The notes beneath the pieces were generated by a model that worked only from the letters and a program-made list of their open reading frames with translations, had not been told where the DNA came from and did no database searches. Below are positions 43,451-52,925 of a stretch of 64,000 nt of DNA, one piece after another. The position numbers and the translations under genes are program-made. Within the stretch, counting starts at the first letter, position 1, and each line of letters begins with the position of its first letter. The stretch comes from Halovenus marina (GTDB lineage Archaea > Halobacteriota > Halobacteria > Halobacteriales > Haloarculaceae). The stretch covers positions 1,860,001-1,924,000 of the forward strand of contig NZ_JBLKNZ010000001.1 in assembly GCF_051414115.1 (NCBI RefSeq), written 5' to 3'.

Positions 43451-44998
43451 ATGTCCCGCAGTGAACCCTACCGACACTACATCGACGGCGAGTTCCAGTC
43501 CGGCCACGGCGACGAGGCGTTCGAGAGCATCGATCCCGCAACCGGCGAGACGCTCGGCGAGTTCGTCCAGGGGACCGAGGCTGACGTAGAGCGCGCAGTT
43601 GCGGCGGCGGATTCGGCGTTCGAGGAGTGGCGGGAGTACTCCTACATCGACCGGGCGGAGGTTCTCTGGGAGGTCTTTCACGAGTTGCGCGACCGCCACC
43701 AGGAACTCGGAGAGATCGTCACCAGAGAGTCCGGCAAGGAGATAAGCGAGGGAAAAGCGGACGTGACCGAGGCATGGCACATGGTCGAGTGGGCGGCGGG
43801 CAACGCGCGCCATCCACACGGCGACGTCGTCCCCTCCGAAATCGCCGCGAAGGACTCGTACATGCGACGCAGGCCACGCGGTGTCGTCGGCTGTATCACC
43901 CCCTGGAATTTCCCGGTCGCCATCCCATTCTGGCACATGGCGGTCGCACTCGTCGAGGGCAACACCGTCGTCTGGAAACCAGCAGAGCAGACGCCCTGGT
44001 GCGGACAGATCGTCGCGGAGATGCTCGACGATGCGGGGATTCCGGACGGAGTGTTCAATCTGGTGCAGGGCTTTGGCGACGCTGGGGAAGCACTCGTCGG
44101 TGACGACCGCGTCGATACAGTGCTCTTTACCGGATCCGCGGAGGTCGGCCACGAGGTTGCCGGTCGGGTCGGTGCGGAGCGAGGGAAAACTGCGTCCTGC
44201 GAGATGGGCGGAAAAAACGCCATCGTAATAACTGAAAACGCGGATCTCGACGTGGCAGTCCACTCGGCGGTGCTGTCCTCGTTCAAGACGACCGGTCAGC
44301 GGTGTGTCTCCTCGGAGCGACTCATCGTCCACGAGGGCGTCTACGAGGCGTTCAAAGAGCGCTTCGTCGACCTCTCCGAGCAGGTCACCGTCGGTGACCC
44401 ACTCGACGAGGACACCTTCATGGGGCCACTCGCGGACGAGGCGCAGGTCGAGAAGTTCCACGAGTACAATCAGATCGCTCACGACGAGGGGGCGACCGTA
44501 CTCGTCGACCGGGCGGATCTTCCTGACGAGGCGATTCCGGAGGGGTGCGACGGTGGCTTCTGGGTCGGCCCGTTCGTCTACGAAATCGACTACGACCCCG
44601 ACCTGCGCTCGATCACCGAGGAGGTGTTCGGGCCACACGTCGCGCTCATCGAGTACTCGGGGCCGGTCGAACGGGCCGTCGAAATCCACAACGAGGTGCC
44701 CTACGGTCTCGCCGGGGCAATCATCAGCGACGACTACCGCGAGATCAACCACTTCCGCGACCACGCCGAACTCGGACTGGCGTATGCGAATCTTCCCTGT
44801 ATCGGCGCCGAAGTGCAGTTGCCCTTCGGTGGTGTCAAACAGTCAGGAAAAGGGACGCCACATGCACGCGAAGTGATCGAGGCCGTCACCGACCGGACGG
44901 CGTGGACAGTCAACAACAGTCGGGATATCGAGATGGCGCAGGGCCTCTCCGCTGCGATAAGGACCGAATCCGAGACGGGCGCAGAAACAGACCGGTGA
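43451..44998 (+). CDS. Aldehyde dehydrogenase (NAD(P)-dependent)
   Basis: From ATG 43451 the protein has 515 residues. Active-site residues are N153 (PWNFPVA), E251 (CEMGGKNA) and C285 (GQRCVSS); the NAD-binding FTGSAEVG is present. The overall pattern is close to succinate-semialdehyde/piperideine-6-carboxylate-type dehydrogenases, but the substrate cannot be fixed. The open frame extends back to 43352 over a non-coding stretch and was trimmed. It ends 1 nt before the convergent DUF5786 gene. Confidence 0.9.
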   Translation: MSRSEPYRHYIDGEFQSGHGDEAFESIDPATGETLGEFVQGTEADVERAVAAADSAFEEWREYSYIDRAEVLWEVFHELRDRHQELGEIVTRESGKEISEGKADVTEAWHMVEWAAGNARHPHGDVVPSEIAAKDSYMRRRPRGVVGCITPWNFPVAIPFWHMAVALVEGNTVVWKPAEQTPWCGQIVAEMLDDAGIPDGVFNLVQGFGDAGEALVGDDRVDTVLFTGSAEVGHEVAGRVGAERGKTASCEMGGKNAIVITENADLDVAVHSAVLSSFKTTGQRCVSSERLIVHEGVYEAFKERFVDLSEQVTVGDPLDEDTFMGPLADEAQVEKFHEYNQIAHDEGATVLVDRADLPDEAIPEGCDGGFWVGPFVYEIDYDPDLRSITEEVFGPHVALIEYSGPVERAVEIHNEVPYGLAGAIISDDYREINHFRDHAELGLAYANLPCIGAEVQLPFGGVKQSGKGTPHAREVIEAVTDRTAWTVNNSRDIEMAQGLSAAIRTESETGAETDR

Positions 44999-44999
44999 G

Positions 45000-45179
45000 T
45001 TACTCGTCGTCGTCTTTCATCTCGCCGAGACGGCTGACGAGATCGTCGGTTGAGGCTTCGGACTCGAACTGGACCTCACCCTGATGGTCGTTCTCGTGGA
45101 CGTTTACGGCCTCGTGGTCGTCGTCGTTGTTTGTCTCTTGCTTTTCTTGCTCGGATTCATCGTAGCTTCCAAACCCCAT
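45000..45179 (-). CDS. DUF5786 small acidic protein
   Basis: This 59-residue protein begins MGFGSYDESEQEKQE, the hallmark of the widely conserved haloarchaeal DUF5786 family, and ends LGEMKDDDE. It is highly acidic and lacks Cys. The function is unknown. A TTTATATT box (45204-45211) lies about 28 nt upstream of the ATG, giving a leaderless transcript. It converges with the aldehyde dehydrogenase gene. Confidence 0.88.
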   Translation of the reverse strand: MGFGSYDESEQEKQETNNDDDHEAVNVHENDHQGEVQFESEASTDDLVSRLGEMKDDDE

Positions 45180-45203
45180 ATCTAGTCCAAGTGGAGCCAG
45201 CGG

Positions 45204-45211
45204 TTTATATT
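45204..45211 (-). promoter_or_regulatory. TATA box of the DUF5786 gene
   Basis: On the reverse strand this reads AATATAAA and is centred 28 nt upstream of ATG 45179, the canonical spacing for a leaderless start. Confidence 0.6.
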
Positions 45212-45255
45212 GGGCGGTTCAGACCAGTCTGCCAGCGGATCGTAACGAGCAGCCC

Positions 45256-45945
45256 TCAGTACTCCCAGAGTCGTCTGATCCGTCCGTCGATGTCCGGATG
45301 CGACGCTCGGAGCCGTTCGGGGTCGCGGGTCCCGTCGACGTTGATGACGTGCACTTCACCTCGCTGTCCGCCGTAGATGTCCTGGAAGTCGTAGACGACG
45401 CCGACGGTCGTGACAGAATCAGGCACGTCGGGGCTGTTCAGGAGTGCATCGATCTGCCGGTCGACGTTGTACTCGACGAGAGAGTTGATCGCCATCGGCC
45501 GGTCGAGATCCGCGGGCAGTCGCTCGAACCCGGGTTCGAGGGTCTGTCTCAGCAGACCGATGCAGTACTCGATGCCGGGCGGTTCCGAGGTTGCCTGGAT
45601 GTCGCCCTGAAGCACGTCGTAGGCCGCGGTGACGGCACCACAGCCAGTGTGACCGACGACGATTGCAGTCTCGGTTCCGGTGTGAGCGAGCGGATAGAGT
45701 ACGTCCCCCGAAACGACCGCGCCGGTCGGCGTCTCCTGTCGCACCCGGTTGCCGATGTTGCTGTGCGTGAACACCACCCCGGGGGTGTGATTGTGCCACA
45801 TCTCGTCTTGCAGTACGCGCGAATCGCCACAACAGACCGTCACAGCACGTGGCCGCTGTGCCTGCTGAAGATGGTCGAACTGCTCGTCGAAGTCGCTGGC
45901 GTGTTCGCTGTTCCCCGCGAGCAGTTCCCGGAGCGTCTCGTTCAC
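45256..45945 (-). CDS. Beta-class carbonic anhydrase
   Basis: From GTG 45945 (MNETLRELLAGN) the protein has 229 residues. Zinc ligands C39, H99 and C102 and the Asp-Arg dyad D41/R43 are visible in CCGDSRV and GHTGCGAV. It interconverts CO2 and bicarbonate. The open frame continues 50 codons upstream with no family-like sequence, so the GTG start was chosen. It has an acidic C-terminal half typical of halophiles. Confidence 0.91.
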   Translation of the reverse strand: MNETLRELLAGNSEHASDFDEQFDHLQQAQRPRAVTVCCGDSRVLQDEMWHNHTPGVVFTHSNIGNRVRQETPTGAVVSGDVLYPLAHTGTETAIVVGHTGCGAVTAAYDVLQGDIQATSEPPGIEYCIGLLRQTLEPGFERLPADLDRPMAINSLVEYNVDRQIDALLNSPDVPDSVTTVGVVYDFQDIYGGQRGEVHVINVDGTRDPERLRASHPDIDGRIRRLWEY

Positions 45946-46255
45946 GTTGGGCCACCCTCCCGCATACACAGCAGTTCGTGCGGGGTCTGAGTAAGGTTTC
46001 GAAAGGTGTCGGTGGTTCGATTGGAGAAAGGCGGACGGCCGAGGAGAGCGACCCGGAGACGAGCGCCGTCGGGACGGGAAATTAGATACCGGCATCGACG
46101 TGAAAAGCGTCTACTACCGGCAGGGGACAGTTACCCGCGGGGACTCATAAATCTCCTGTCAGCGGCGGTATTTCGCGGTGTCCCCGACGGTTCTGCGCGA
46201 GGCGAGGTTGCCCGGTTCCACGAACCCTCAAGTGCGTCGGGGCCGGTGTCAGAGC

Positions 46256-46729
46256 ATGGACGTGACAGCCGACGAACTCGCGGGGGTGGTCGACCTGTTC
46301 GGCGGGTTGACCCGCGAAGAACTCGACACGGCGCTCGCGGAACTCGCCTATCGTGGGGGCGAGGAGTACGACACAGACGCCCACGGGCAAGCAATCGACG
46401 GGGCTATCGAGAGCTATCATCTGATTGTCGTCTCCGAGCACGGCCTGGATTCGGTCGTGAATCCGGTACTCGTTGCGGGGCCGACAGCCTTCCCCGAGTT
46501 GCCGCCAGACGCTCGTGACCTGCTGCACATTCTCGACACCGAACCGCGGGAAATCGAACGCTCCGCCGCCGCCAGCGGCGCAATTTCGACGTTCAGACGC
46601 GACGTGACCGAGGCCATCGACGAAGACGACACCGACCGAATCGCCACGTTGCTCGATTTGAGTTACGAACTCGAAGCGTGGGGACCGATCGATCTCAGTG
46701 ACGAACGTGACTGGCTAGACGAGGTGTGA
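46256..46729 (+). CDS. Conserved haloarchaeal protein of unknown function
   Basis: From ATG 46256 the protein has 157 residues, acidic and mainly helical: MDVTADELAGVVDLFGGLTREEL, an AFPELPPDARDLL central block and ERDWLDEV end. There are no membrane helices or catalytic motifs. I recognise it as a recurrent haloarchaeal hypothetical but cannot assign a role. An in-frame GTG at 46178 lies about 28 nt after a CATAAAT-like box and is an alternative, less family-like start. The 310-nt gap before it (45946-46255) otherwise holds nothing I can identify. Confidence 0.7.
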   Translation: MDVTADELAGVVDLFGGLTREELDTALAELAYRGGEEYDTDAHGQAIDGAIESYHLIVVSEHGLDSVVNPVLVAGPTAFPELPPDARDLLHILDTEPREIERSAAASGAISTFRRDVTEAIDEDDTDRIATLLDLSYELEAWGPIDLSDERDWLDEV

Positions 46730-46807
46730 TAGCAGCCGACAACCACATAAAACCCGTGCCAGTCACCCCCATCCGGGGCCGGTGGAGAGTGGTTCCGAGT
46801 GATAAAC

Positions 46808-46843
46808 CTTATATAGAACCGCAAACGATGAATTAACTGAGGT
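46808..46843 (+). promoter_or_regulatory. Promoter and Shine-Dalgarno of the thermosome gene
   Basis: CTTATATA (46808-46815) is followed by the predicted start of transcription near 46838 and by GAGGT (46839-46843), 8 nt before ATG 46852. The strong TATA fits a highly expressed heat-inducible gene. The short leader with an SD differs from the leaderless pattern of its neighbours. Confidence 0.6.
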
Positions 46844-46851
46844 AATCATCA

Positions 46852-48435
46852 ATGTCACAGTCTGGACAGCGACGCATGGGCGGGCAGCCCCTGTTTGTTC
46901 TGAGCGACGATAGCGAACGCACGAGCGGCAAGGACGCACAGTCATCGAACATCACCGCGGGCAAGGCCGTCAGCGAGTCCGTACGGACGACGCTTGGCCC
47001 ACGCGGGATGGACAAGATGCTCGTCTCCGACGACGGCGACGTCGTCATCACGAACGACGGCGCGACGATTCTCGAAGAGATGGATATCGAGCATCCGGCC
47101 GCACAGATGCTCGTCGAAGTCGCGGAGACACAGGAGGAGGAAGTCGGTGACGGAACGACGACAGCGGCGATTCTCGCTGGCGAACTCCTCACCCAGGCGG
47201 AGTCGCTGCTCGACGACGACGTTCACCCGACGACCATCGTCGAGGGCTATCACGAGGCCGCCAGTCTCGCACGCGACGCCATCGACGAGGAAGTGCTCGA
47301 CGTGGCGCTCGACGACGACAAGCTCGTGCAGGTCGCCGAATCCAGCATGACCGGCAAGGGAACCGGTGACGTGGCCGCGGAGCGTCTCGCCCGCTCGGTC
47401 GTCGACGCCGTCCGACAGGTCGAAACCGACGAGGGCGTCAATCGAGCGAACATCTCGATTCAGACCCAGACTGGAGCCTCCTCGAGCGCGACGGAACTCG
47501 TTCAGGGTGTCGTCGTCGAGGAAGACCGCGCGAGCGAAGAGATGGCCCTCTCTGTCGAGGACGCCTCGATCGCCGTGATCGAGAGCGACCTCGAAGTCAA
47601 GGAGAGCAACATCGATGCCGAGTACGAGGTCACGAACGTCGACCAGCTGAATGCGGCAATCGAGGCCGAGAGCGACCAGCTCCGCCAGTACGCAGACGAC
47701 CTCGCTGAAGTCGGTGCCGACGTCGTCTTCGTCGACGGCGACCTCGACGACCGCGTCGCGAGCTATCTCGTCGACCACGGCATCCTCGCCTTCGAGGGCG
47801 TCGACAGCGACACCGTAAGTTCCGTGTGTGCCGCAACCGGCGCGAGCCGAACTGGTTCACTCGACACGCTCGAAGCGGACGACCTGGGCAACGCCGAGTC
47901 GATCCGCATCGAGACGTTCGGTGACGACGAACTCGTCTTCATCGAGGGCGGCGCAGCCGCCGAGGCTGTCACGGTATTTGCCCGCGGCGGCACCGAACAC
48001 GTCGTCGACGAACTCGAGCGCGCGCTCCGTGACGCGCTCGACGTCGTCACCGCCGCGCTCGACGCTGGCGGCGTGGTCGCTGGCGCTGGCGCGACCGAAA
48101 TCGCCATCGCGAACCACATCCGCGAGGAATCCGCCGGTATCGAGGGACGCAAACAGCTTGCAGTCGAGGCCTACGCCGACGCCGTCGACGTGCTCCCGCG
48201 CACGCTCGCGGAGAACACCGGTATGGACTCCATCGACGCGCTCGTCGACCTGCGCGCAGAACTCGAAGCGGGCAACCGCTACGGCATCATCAGCGAAGGC
48301 CAGACCGGCGTCGTCGACGACCCGATCGAACACGGCGTCCTCGACCCCGCCGCAGTGAAAGAGGAAGCAGTCGAGAGCGCCACCGAGGCGGCGACGATGC
48401 TCGTCCGCATCGACGACGTCATCTCCGCAAGCTAA
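46852..48435 (+). CDS. Thermosome (group II chaperonin) subunit
   Basis: This 527-residue subunit of the double-ring ATP-driven folding chamber has conserved sequence TTLGPRGMDKMLV, NDGATIL and GDGTTT (ATPase loop with the catalytic Asp region). The apical and intermediate domains are intact, as is the C-terminal VVAGAGATEIAIA region. It ends DDVISAS without the Gly/Met-rich tail seen in longer subunits, so by length it resembles the shorter Cct3-like paralogue of Haloferax. Other subunits are not in the window. Confidence 0.93.
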   Translation: MSQSGQRRMGGQPLFVLSDDSERTSGKDAQSSNITAGKAVSESVRTTLGPRGMDKMLVSDDGDVVITNDGATILEEMDIEHPAAQMLVEVAETQEEEVGDGTTTAAILAGELLTQAESLLDDDVHPTTIVEGYHEAASLARDAIDEEVLDVALDDDKLVQVAESSMTGKGTGDVAAERLARSVVDAVRQVETDEGVNRANISIQTQTGASSSATELVQGVVVEEDRASEEMALSVEDASIAVIESDLEVKESNIDAEYEVTNVDQLNAAIEAESDQLRQYADDLAEVGADVVFVDGDLDDRVASYLVDHGILAFEGVDSDTVSSVCAATGASRTGSLDTLEADDLGNAESIRIETFGDDELVFIEGGAAAEAVTVFARGGTEHVVDELERALRDALDVVTAALDAGGVVAGAGATEIAIANHIREESAGIEGRKQLAVEAYADAVDVLPRTLAENTGMDSIDALVDLRAELEAGNRYGIISEGQTGVVDDPIEHGVLDPAAVKEEAVESATEAATMLVRIDDVISAS

Positions 48436-48523
48436 CGGCACGTTCGACCCGGTTCGCTCGACCCATTCTCGCTGTTTTCGACCCGTTGTGCTGTTTATCT
48501 GTCTCCGCGCCCGATCTGTGTGT

Positions 48524-49099
48524 ATGCCGACTGCCCCGCAGATAGCCTCCGATTCCTGGGTCAAGACGGGCGAGTGGGTCGAGACTGTCTTCGAGAGTCC
48601 GTTCGTCACTGTCACCGCGAACACCGCCGTCTACAGTCGAACGGACCTGCGTGCGGAAGTCGAAGCGCTCGTCCCCGAGGGCACAGACTACGCCCCTCAC
48701 GGACTGTTCACGACGGGCCTGGAGTTTGCTCCGCCGCCGCCGCCCGGAATCCCGACGAAACGGCTCTTCCGGATGGCCGGGAACTACGCGAGCCGGGAGT
48801 TCGAGGCGAGCCTCAGCGCTGACGGACTCGCGAACGTCGAGCAAACCGACTCACGTGACCTGCGACTGTCCGGATCGCTCACTGGCAAGGCCTACCGCTA
48901 CGACGCCGCATACCCGGTCGCGGGCGACGTCAGCGACTCCCTCCCCGTTCGGGTGTGGATGATTCTGTGGCCGACCGAAGCATCGTTCGCCATGGGTGGA
49001 GGGATCTATCCGCTCGACACCGCTCCGAACGGTCTCAGGGCTGAACCGGCAGCGGACAGACGCGAACTGTTCGACCGGATCCGCGACGTTGCGCAATAA
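48524..49099 (+). CDS. Conserved hypothetical protein, 191 residues
   Basis: This is a soluble, beta-rich protein with a Pro run (PPPPPGIPTKRL) near the middle, and strands such as VRVWMILWPTEASFAMGGG. There is no signal peptide or membrane segment. A GTTTATC box (about 48493-48499) is 28 nt before ATG 48524, supporting the start. I do not recognise the family. It converges with the first sulfatase gene with 2 nt between them. Confidence 0.7.
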   Translation: MPTAPQIASDSWVKTGEWVETVFESPFVTVTANTAVYSRTDLRAEVEALVPEGTDYAPHGLFTTGLEFAPPPPPGIPTKRLFRMAGNYASREFEASLSADGLANVEQTDSRDLRLSGSLTGKAYRYDAAYPVAGDVSDSLPVRVWMILWPTEASFAMGGGIYPLDTAPNGLRAEPAADRRELFDRIRDVAQ

Positions 49100-49101
49100 G
49101 T

Positions 49102-50640
49102 TCAGGACCCGGTGAGATACGCCTCGACATCCTGTGAGACAATTCCACGCGTCCGTTCAAGTTTCTCGGCGTGTTCAGCCCGGCCTGTCTCGCGGAGCCA
49201 GTCCGTGTACGCTGGCAACTGCTGGTCAGGGCGGGCGTGATAGGGGCCGCCCTCGGAGATAACTTCAAAGAGCGGGTCGGTGAGCGTCCGCGGCCCGTCC
49301 CGATTGCCGCCGTTTCTGTCGGTCGCCGTTTCGAGGAGGCGGTCGCTCACCCAGCTCTCAAGTCGAGCGATTCCTTCTCTGGCGATCTCCGGGCGCTCTC
49401 TGGCGAGGTTCGTCGTCTCGTGGGGGTCGGCTTCCAGGTCGTAGAGTTCCACCGGGTCGAAGTCCTTCAGCCCGTCGTGGTAGGTGCGAATGAGTAGCCA
49501 GTCGTCGAACCGAACGCCGCGCTGGCAGGCCCACGCTCCCTGTGAGAGGACGAGCATCTCCCGACTCTCGTCTCTGCCCTCCCGGAGCGATCCGACGAAG
49601 GACTGCCCGTCCCAGCGCGGGGGTCGCGCGATACCGGCGAACTCGGCTATCGTCGGGGGCAGGTCGACGTTGTAGTGCAGACCCTCGTCGACGCCGGGTT
49701 CGACATCCGGGCCAGAAACGACGAGCGGGACGCGACAGGTCTTGTCGTCAGCGATCTGGTGGTCACCGTAGATGTTGTGTTCGCCGAGGTTCTCCCCGTG
49801 GTCCGCGGTGAGGATGATCAGCGTCTCGTCGAGGACGCCCGCCGATTCGAGCATCGAGAGCAGCCCGCCGATGTATTCGTCCATATACCGGATCCCGGTG
49901 TCGTAGCCGTCGACCCACTCTTTGAAGGCCTCTCGGGAGTCGATCTCTGCGGGCATCCGGTCGAGGTGGCTCCGCTCGTGTCGCACGGTGTGACCCCAGT
50001 GGTGGGGTTCGTGAGCGCTGTGGGGGCCGTAGCCCTCGTACTGTTCCTGAATTGTTTCTTCGTCGGGCCACTCCGGAGCAGATTCGTCGGCAAACGGGTT
50101 ACCAAACTCCGCTGGCGTTTCGTAGGGGGTGTGCGGGTCCCAGAAGTTGACGTGGAGATACCAGTCCTCGTCGGTGGCGTGTTCGTCGAGCCACTGGTCG
50201 GCGTGACGGGCGACGACGTCGGCGTTCGCATAGCCGTCGCCGCCGGGATGGATCCACTCGTCGAAGCCATCGAGCGTGTGGTAGGCCCCGTGACGCTGGG
50301 GGAACTGACTGACAAAGGCCGTCTGGTAGTCCGCACCGCGAAGCACTGCGGGCCACGAGCGAAAGCCGTCCGTCTGGGTGTTGAATCCGCGGCGGGACCC
50401 GCGCTGTCGCATCTCCGCGTTCGTTCCGCCGTGATTGACGACGCCAGTGTGGATGCCGAAGCGACTGAAAAACAGCGCCGTCCGCGAGGGCAGACAGGGA
50501 ACGTCCGAGGCGTAGTAGTTCGTGAACCGTCGCCCCCGATCAGCGATACGGTCGATGTTCGGTGACGTGTCCCTGTGATACCCGTAACAGCCCAGATGGT
50601 CCGGTCGCAGTGAATCACAGTCGATGTAGAGAATTCGCAT
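49102..50640 (-). CDS. Type I sulfatase
   Basis: This 512-residue alkaline-phosphatase-superfamily enzyme has D7/D9 near the N-terminus as calcium ligands, and C49 in CLPSRT, the C-x-P-S-x-R site in which Cys is converted to formylglycine. TADHGENLGEH forms the distal metal-site segment. No signal peptide is present, so it should act in the cytoplasm or on substrates such as sulfated glycolipid heads. It diverges from a second sulfatase across about 90 nt; a box near 50667-50673 is about 30 nt from its start. Confidence 0.9.
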   Translation of the reverse strand: MRILYIDCDSLRPDHLGCYGYHRDTSPNIDRIADRGRRFTNYYASDVPCLPSRTALFFSRFGIHTGVVNHGGTNAEMRQRGSRRGFNTQTDGFRSWPAVLRGADYQTAFVSQFPQRHGAYHTLDGFDEWIHPGGDGYANADVVARHADQWLDEHATDEDWYLHVNFWDPHTPYETPAEFGNPFADESAPEWPDEETIQEQYEGYGPHSAHEPHHWGHTVRHERSHLDRMPAEIDSREAFKEWVDGYDTGIRYMDEYIGGLLSMLESAGVLDETLIILTADHGENLGEHNIYGDHQIADDKTCRVPLVVSGPDVEPGVDEGLHYNVDLPPTIAEFAGIARPPRWDGQSFVGSLREGRDESREMLVLSQGAWACQRGVRFDDWLLIRTYHDGLKDFDPVELYDLEADPHETTNLARERPEIAREGIARLESWVSDRLLETATDRNGGNRDGPRTLTDPLFEVISEGGPYHARPDQQLPAYTDWLRETGRAEHAEKLERTRGIVSQDVEAYLTGS

Positions 50641-50733
50641 GGGTGCAACGTCGCCGCTCAGGAATGTAAATGTACTGACGATGTGCGCCGACCCTCATCT
50701 TTAGGTTTCGGTACGCGTATGGGACAGCGTAAC

Positions 50734-52236
50734 ATGCCCAACCGGCCCAACGTCGTGTTCATCCTGCTCGACCAGCTTCGCGGGGACAGCATCGGTGCCG
50801 ATCCACACGCCCCTCGGGACAGTGCTGGGCAACCGATCGTCCACACGCCGCACATCGACTACTTCGCAGACCAGGGGGCGCTGTTCAGTCGCGCCTACTC
50901 GCCTGCGCCGACCTGTGTCCCCGCCCGGCGGTGTCTCTGGACGGGACAGTCGCCAGCCTCGTGTGGGTCGACCGGATGGACTGACGACCCGTGGGAGTTC
51001 GAGCACACGCTGCCCGCCGAGTTGACCGACGCCGGGTATCAGGCTGGGTTGGTCGGCAAGTCACACGCCTATCCGCTCCGGAACCGCTTCGGGTTCGAGC
51101 AGATAGAGCAGCACGCGGGCAATCCGCTGTGGGAGAAAAGCGACCACACCGACGATTACACGCGCTGGCTGCAGCGACACACTGACAATCTCACGACCGA
51201 GTACGGCGGTGGTCTGACGTACAACACAGGCGACGCCCGTCCGTGGCATCTACCGGAGAAGTACCACCCGACGAACTGGACGACGAGACGCGCACAGGAG
51301 TTCATCGAGACGCGCGACCCGACGCAGCCGTTCTTCCTGACTGTTTCGTACGTCCGTCCACATCCCCCGCTCGACCCGCCGCAGGCGTACTTGGATATGT
51401 ACGCGAATCGCGACCTGCCAGACCCAGTCGTCGGTGACTGGGTCGCTGATCTGTACGGCGGTCTCGACCCCAGCGAGAGCCCGGTCTACGCCACGACAAA
51501 GCGGGGCGCGTCGCCGGATTTCTGGCTCTACGACGCGCCGTACGAACTCGCGAGACGGGTGCGAGCGGCCTACTGGGCGCTGGTCACCCACGTCGACCAC
51601 CAGATCCGACGCGTAATCCGAACGCTCGAAATCGAGGGCGAGTTCGAGAACACGCTGTTCGTGCTGACGTCGGACCACGGGACGATGCTCGGCGAGCACC
51701 ATCACTGGAGTCTGTCCCACGGGTTCGAGGGGACGGCCCGGGTTCCGTTCCTGGTGAAACTACCCGAAACGGTCGAGAGCGAGCGAGGGGTTCAGATCGA
51801 CCGACTCGTCGGTCTTGAGGACCTGATGCCGACGATTCTCGATGCGGTGGGCGTCGATATCCCCGAGACGGTCGACGGCGAAAGCGTATTGAGGCTGATC
51901 GAGGACCCGACGCGAGACGACTGGCGGGAGTACTACCACGGCGAACACGAGGCGGTGTATCACCCGGACAACGCGACCCAGTACGTGGTCGCCGAGGGGA
52001 TGAAGTACATCTGGAACCCCGCGACTGGCGGGGAGGTACTGTTCGATCTGGAGGCAGATCCCCAGGAGACGACTGACCTCACCGGAGAGAGCAATTACGA
52101 GGAGATATACATGGACCTTCGCCAGCGACTCATCGACGAACTGTCGGGACGCCCGGAGGAGTTCACCGACGGTGACCAGTTGCTGGCGCGGCGTCGCTCC
52201 AGTTTCATCCACTTCGAGGACGATTCCGGAGAGTAA
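50734..52236 (+). CDS. Type I sulfatase
   Basis: From ATG 50734 the protein has 500 residues. LLDQLRGD carries the N-terminal metal ligands, C61 in CVPARR is the formylglycine precursor, and LTSDHGTMLGEHHHW gives the distal site. An ATG at 50719 is an alternative, but the TTTAG-type box near 50698-50704 spaces better with 50734. There is no signal peptide. It is similar in design to the divergent sulfatase but clearly different in sequence, so not a recent duplicate. Confidence 0.9.
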   Translation: MPNRPNVVFILLDQLRGDSIGADPHAPRDSAGQPIVHTPHIDYFADQGALFSRAYSPAPTCVPARRCLWTGQSPASCGSTGWTDDPWEFEHTLPAELTDAGYQAGLVGKSHAYPLRNRFGFEQIEQHAGNPLWEKSDHTDDYTRWLQRHTDNLTTEYGGGLTYNTGDARPWHLPEKYHPTNWTTRRAQEFIETRDPTQPFFLTVSYVRPHPPLDPPQAYLDMYANRDLPDPVVGDWVADLYGGLDPSESPVYATTKRGASPDFWLYDAPYELARRVRAAYWALVTHVDHQIRRVIRTLEIEGEFENTLFVLTSDHGTMLGEHHHWSLSHGFEGTARVPFLVKLPETVESERGVQIDRLVGLEDLMPTILDAVGVDIPETVDGESVLRLIEDPTRDDWREYYHGEHEAVYHPDNATQYVVAEGMKYIWNPATGGEVLFDLEADPQETTDLTGESNYEEIYMDLRQRLIDELSGRPEEFTDGDQLLARRRSSFIHFEDDSGE

Positions 52237-52351
52237 CCCCAGCCCGAAATCACTCACAGGAGACTCCGACCAGAAATCGCTCAGCGAGCGGTCCTGGCAC
52301 TCGACACAATACTTAATAGAGGGCGTCCGAAATCGGCGGTCGTGAGTTCAG

Positions 52352-52906
52352 ATGCCCGGATCCGTCTTTCTCAAACGTGACCCGATCACGCTCCGAACGC
52401 TCGAACGAGAGGACGTTCCCTTTCTCGTCGAGAACAGCAACGACCCGGAGATGCGGCCGTTTACCGGGCATCGCCTTCCGGATACGACCGAGCGCATCGA
52501 GGCGACGTTCTTCGACGAGGAGGGGGACGGCGTCTCCCTGCTCGCCTGTGTGGATGGCGACCCGGTCGGTCTCGTCGGACTCTCACCGCGCAGTCCGACG
52601 AGCCGGACGGTGTTCGGTCTCACCGGCGTGATGGAGATGGGTCTGTGGATCACGCCCGATGCGCAAGGGAATGGATTCGGCAGGAAATCGGCTGAAGCGC
52701 TGATCACGTACGCATTCGACGACCTGCGACTCCACAAGATTTCCGCGCGCGTGTTCGACTTCAACGAACTGTCCCGGGCGCTGTTCGAGGAGTCACTCGG
52801 CTTTCAGCACGAAGGGGTACAGCGCGACGAGATATATCTCGACGGGTCCTATCACGATATCCACTACTACGGACTGCTCGACGCCGAGTGGTCAGTTGAC
52901 GGGTGA
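52352..52906 (+). CDS. GNAT acetyltransferase (RimJ/RimL-like)
   Basis: This 184-residue protein opens ITLRTLEREDVPFLVENSNDPE and has the acetyl-CoA loop APDA-like GNGFGRKSAEAL (Q/R-x-x-G-x-G/A variant) and LHKISARVFDFNELSRALFEESLGF, the classic RimJ/L pattern. The target may be a protein N-terminus, an amino sugar or an antibiotic; none is indicated. An ACTTAATA box lies about 37 nt upstream. It converges with the SAM-hydroxide adenosyltransferase gene. Confidence 0.86.
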   Translation: MPGSVFLKRDPITLRTLEREDVPFLVENSNDPEMRPFTGHRLPDTTERIEATFFDEEGDGVSLLACVDGDPVGLVGLSPRSPTSRTVFGLTGVMEMGLWITPDAQGNGFGRKSAEALITYAFDDLRLHKISARVFDFNELSRALFEESLGFQHEGVQRDEIYLDGSYHDIHYYGLLDAEWSVDG

Positions 52907-52925
52907 GAAAAGCCCAATACTTCGT

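Noticed and set aside
45000..45179. DUF5786 peptide as precursor for the nearby YcaO enzyme
   Set aside because: It has no Cys and few Ser/Thr in a core-like region, is widely conserved in haloarchaea, has its own promoter and is convergent with, and separated by another gene from, the YcaO gene.
45946..46255. Possible RNA gene in the 310-nt gap
   Set aside because: No tRNA T-loop signature, stable rRNA-like sequence or convincing long hairpin could be seen; only a weak AT box near 46145-46152.
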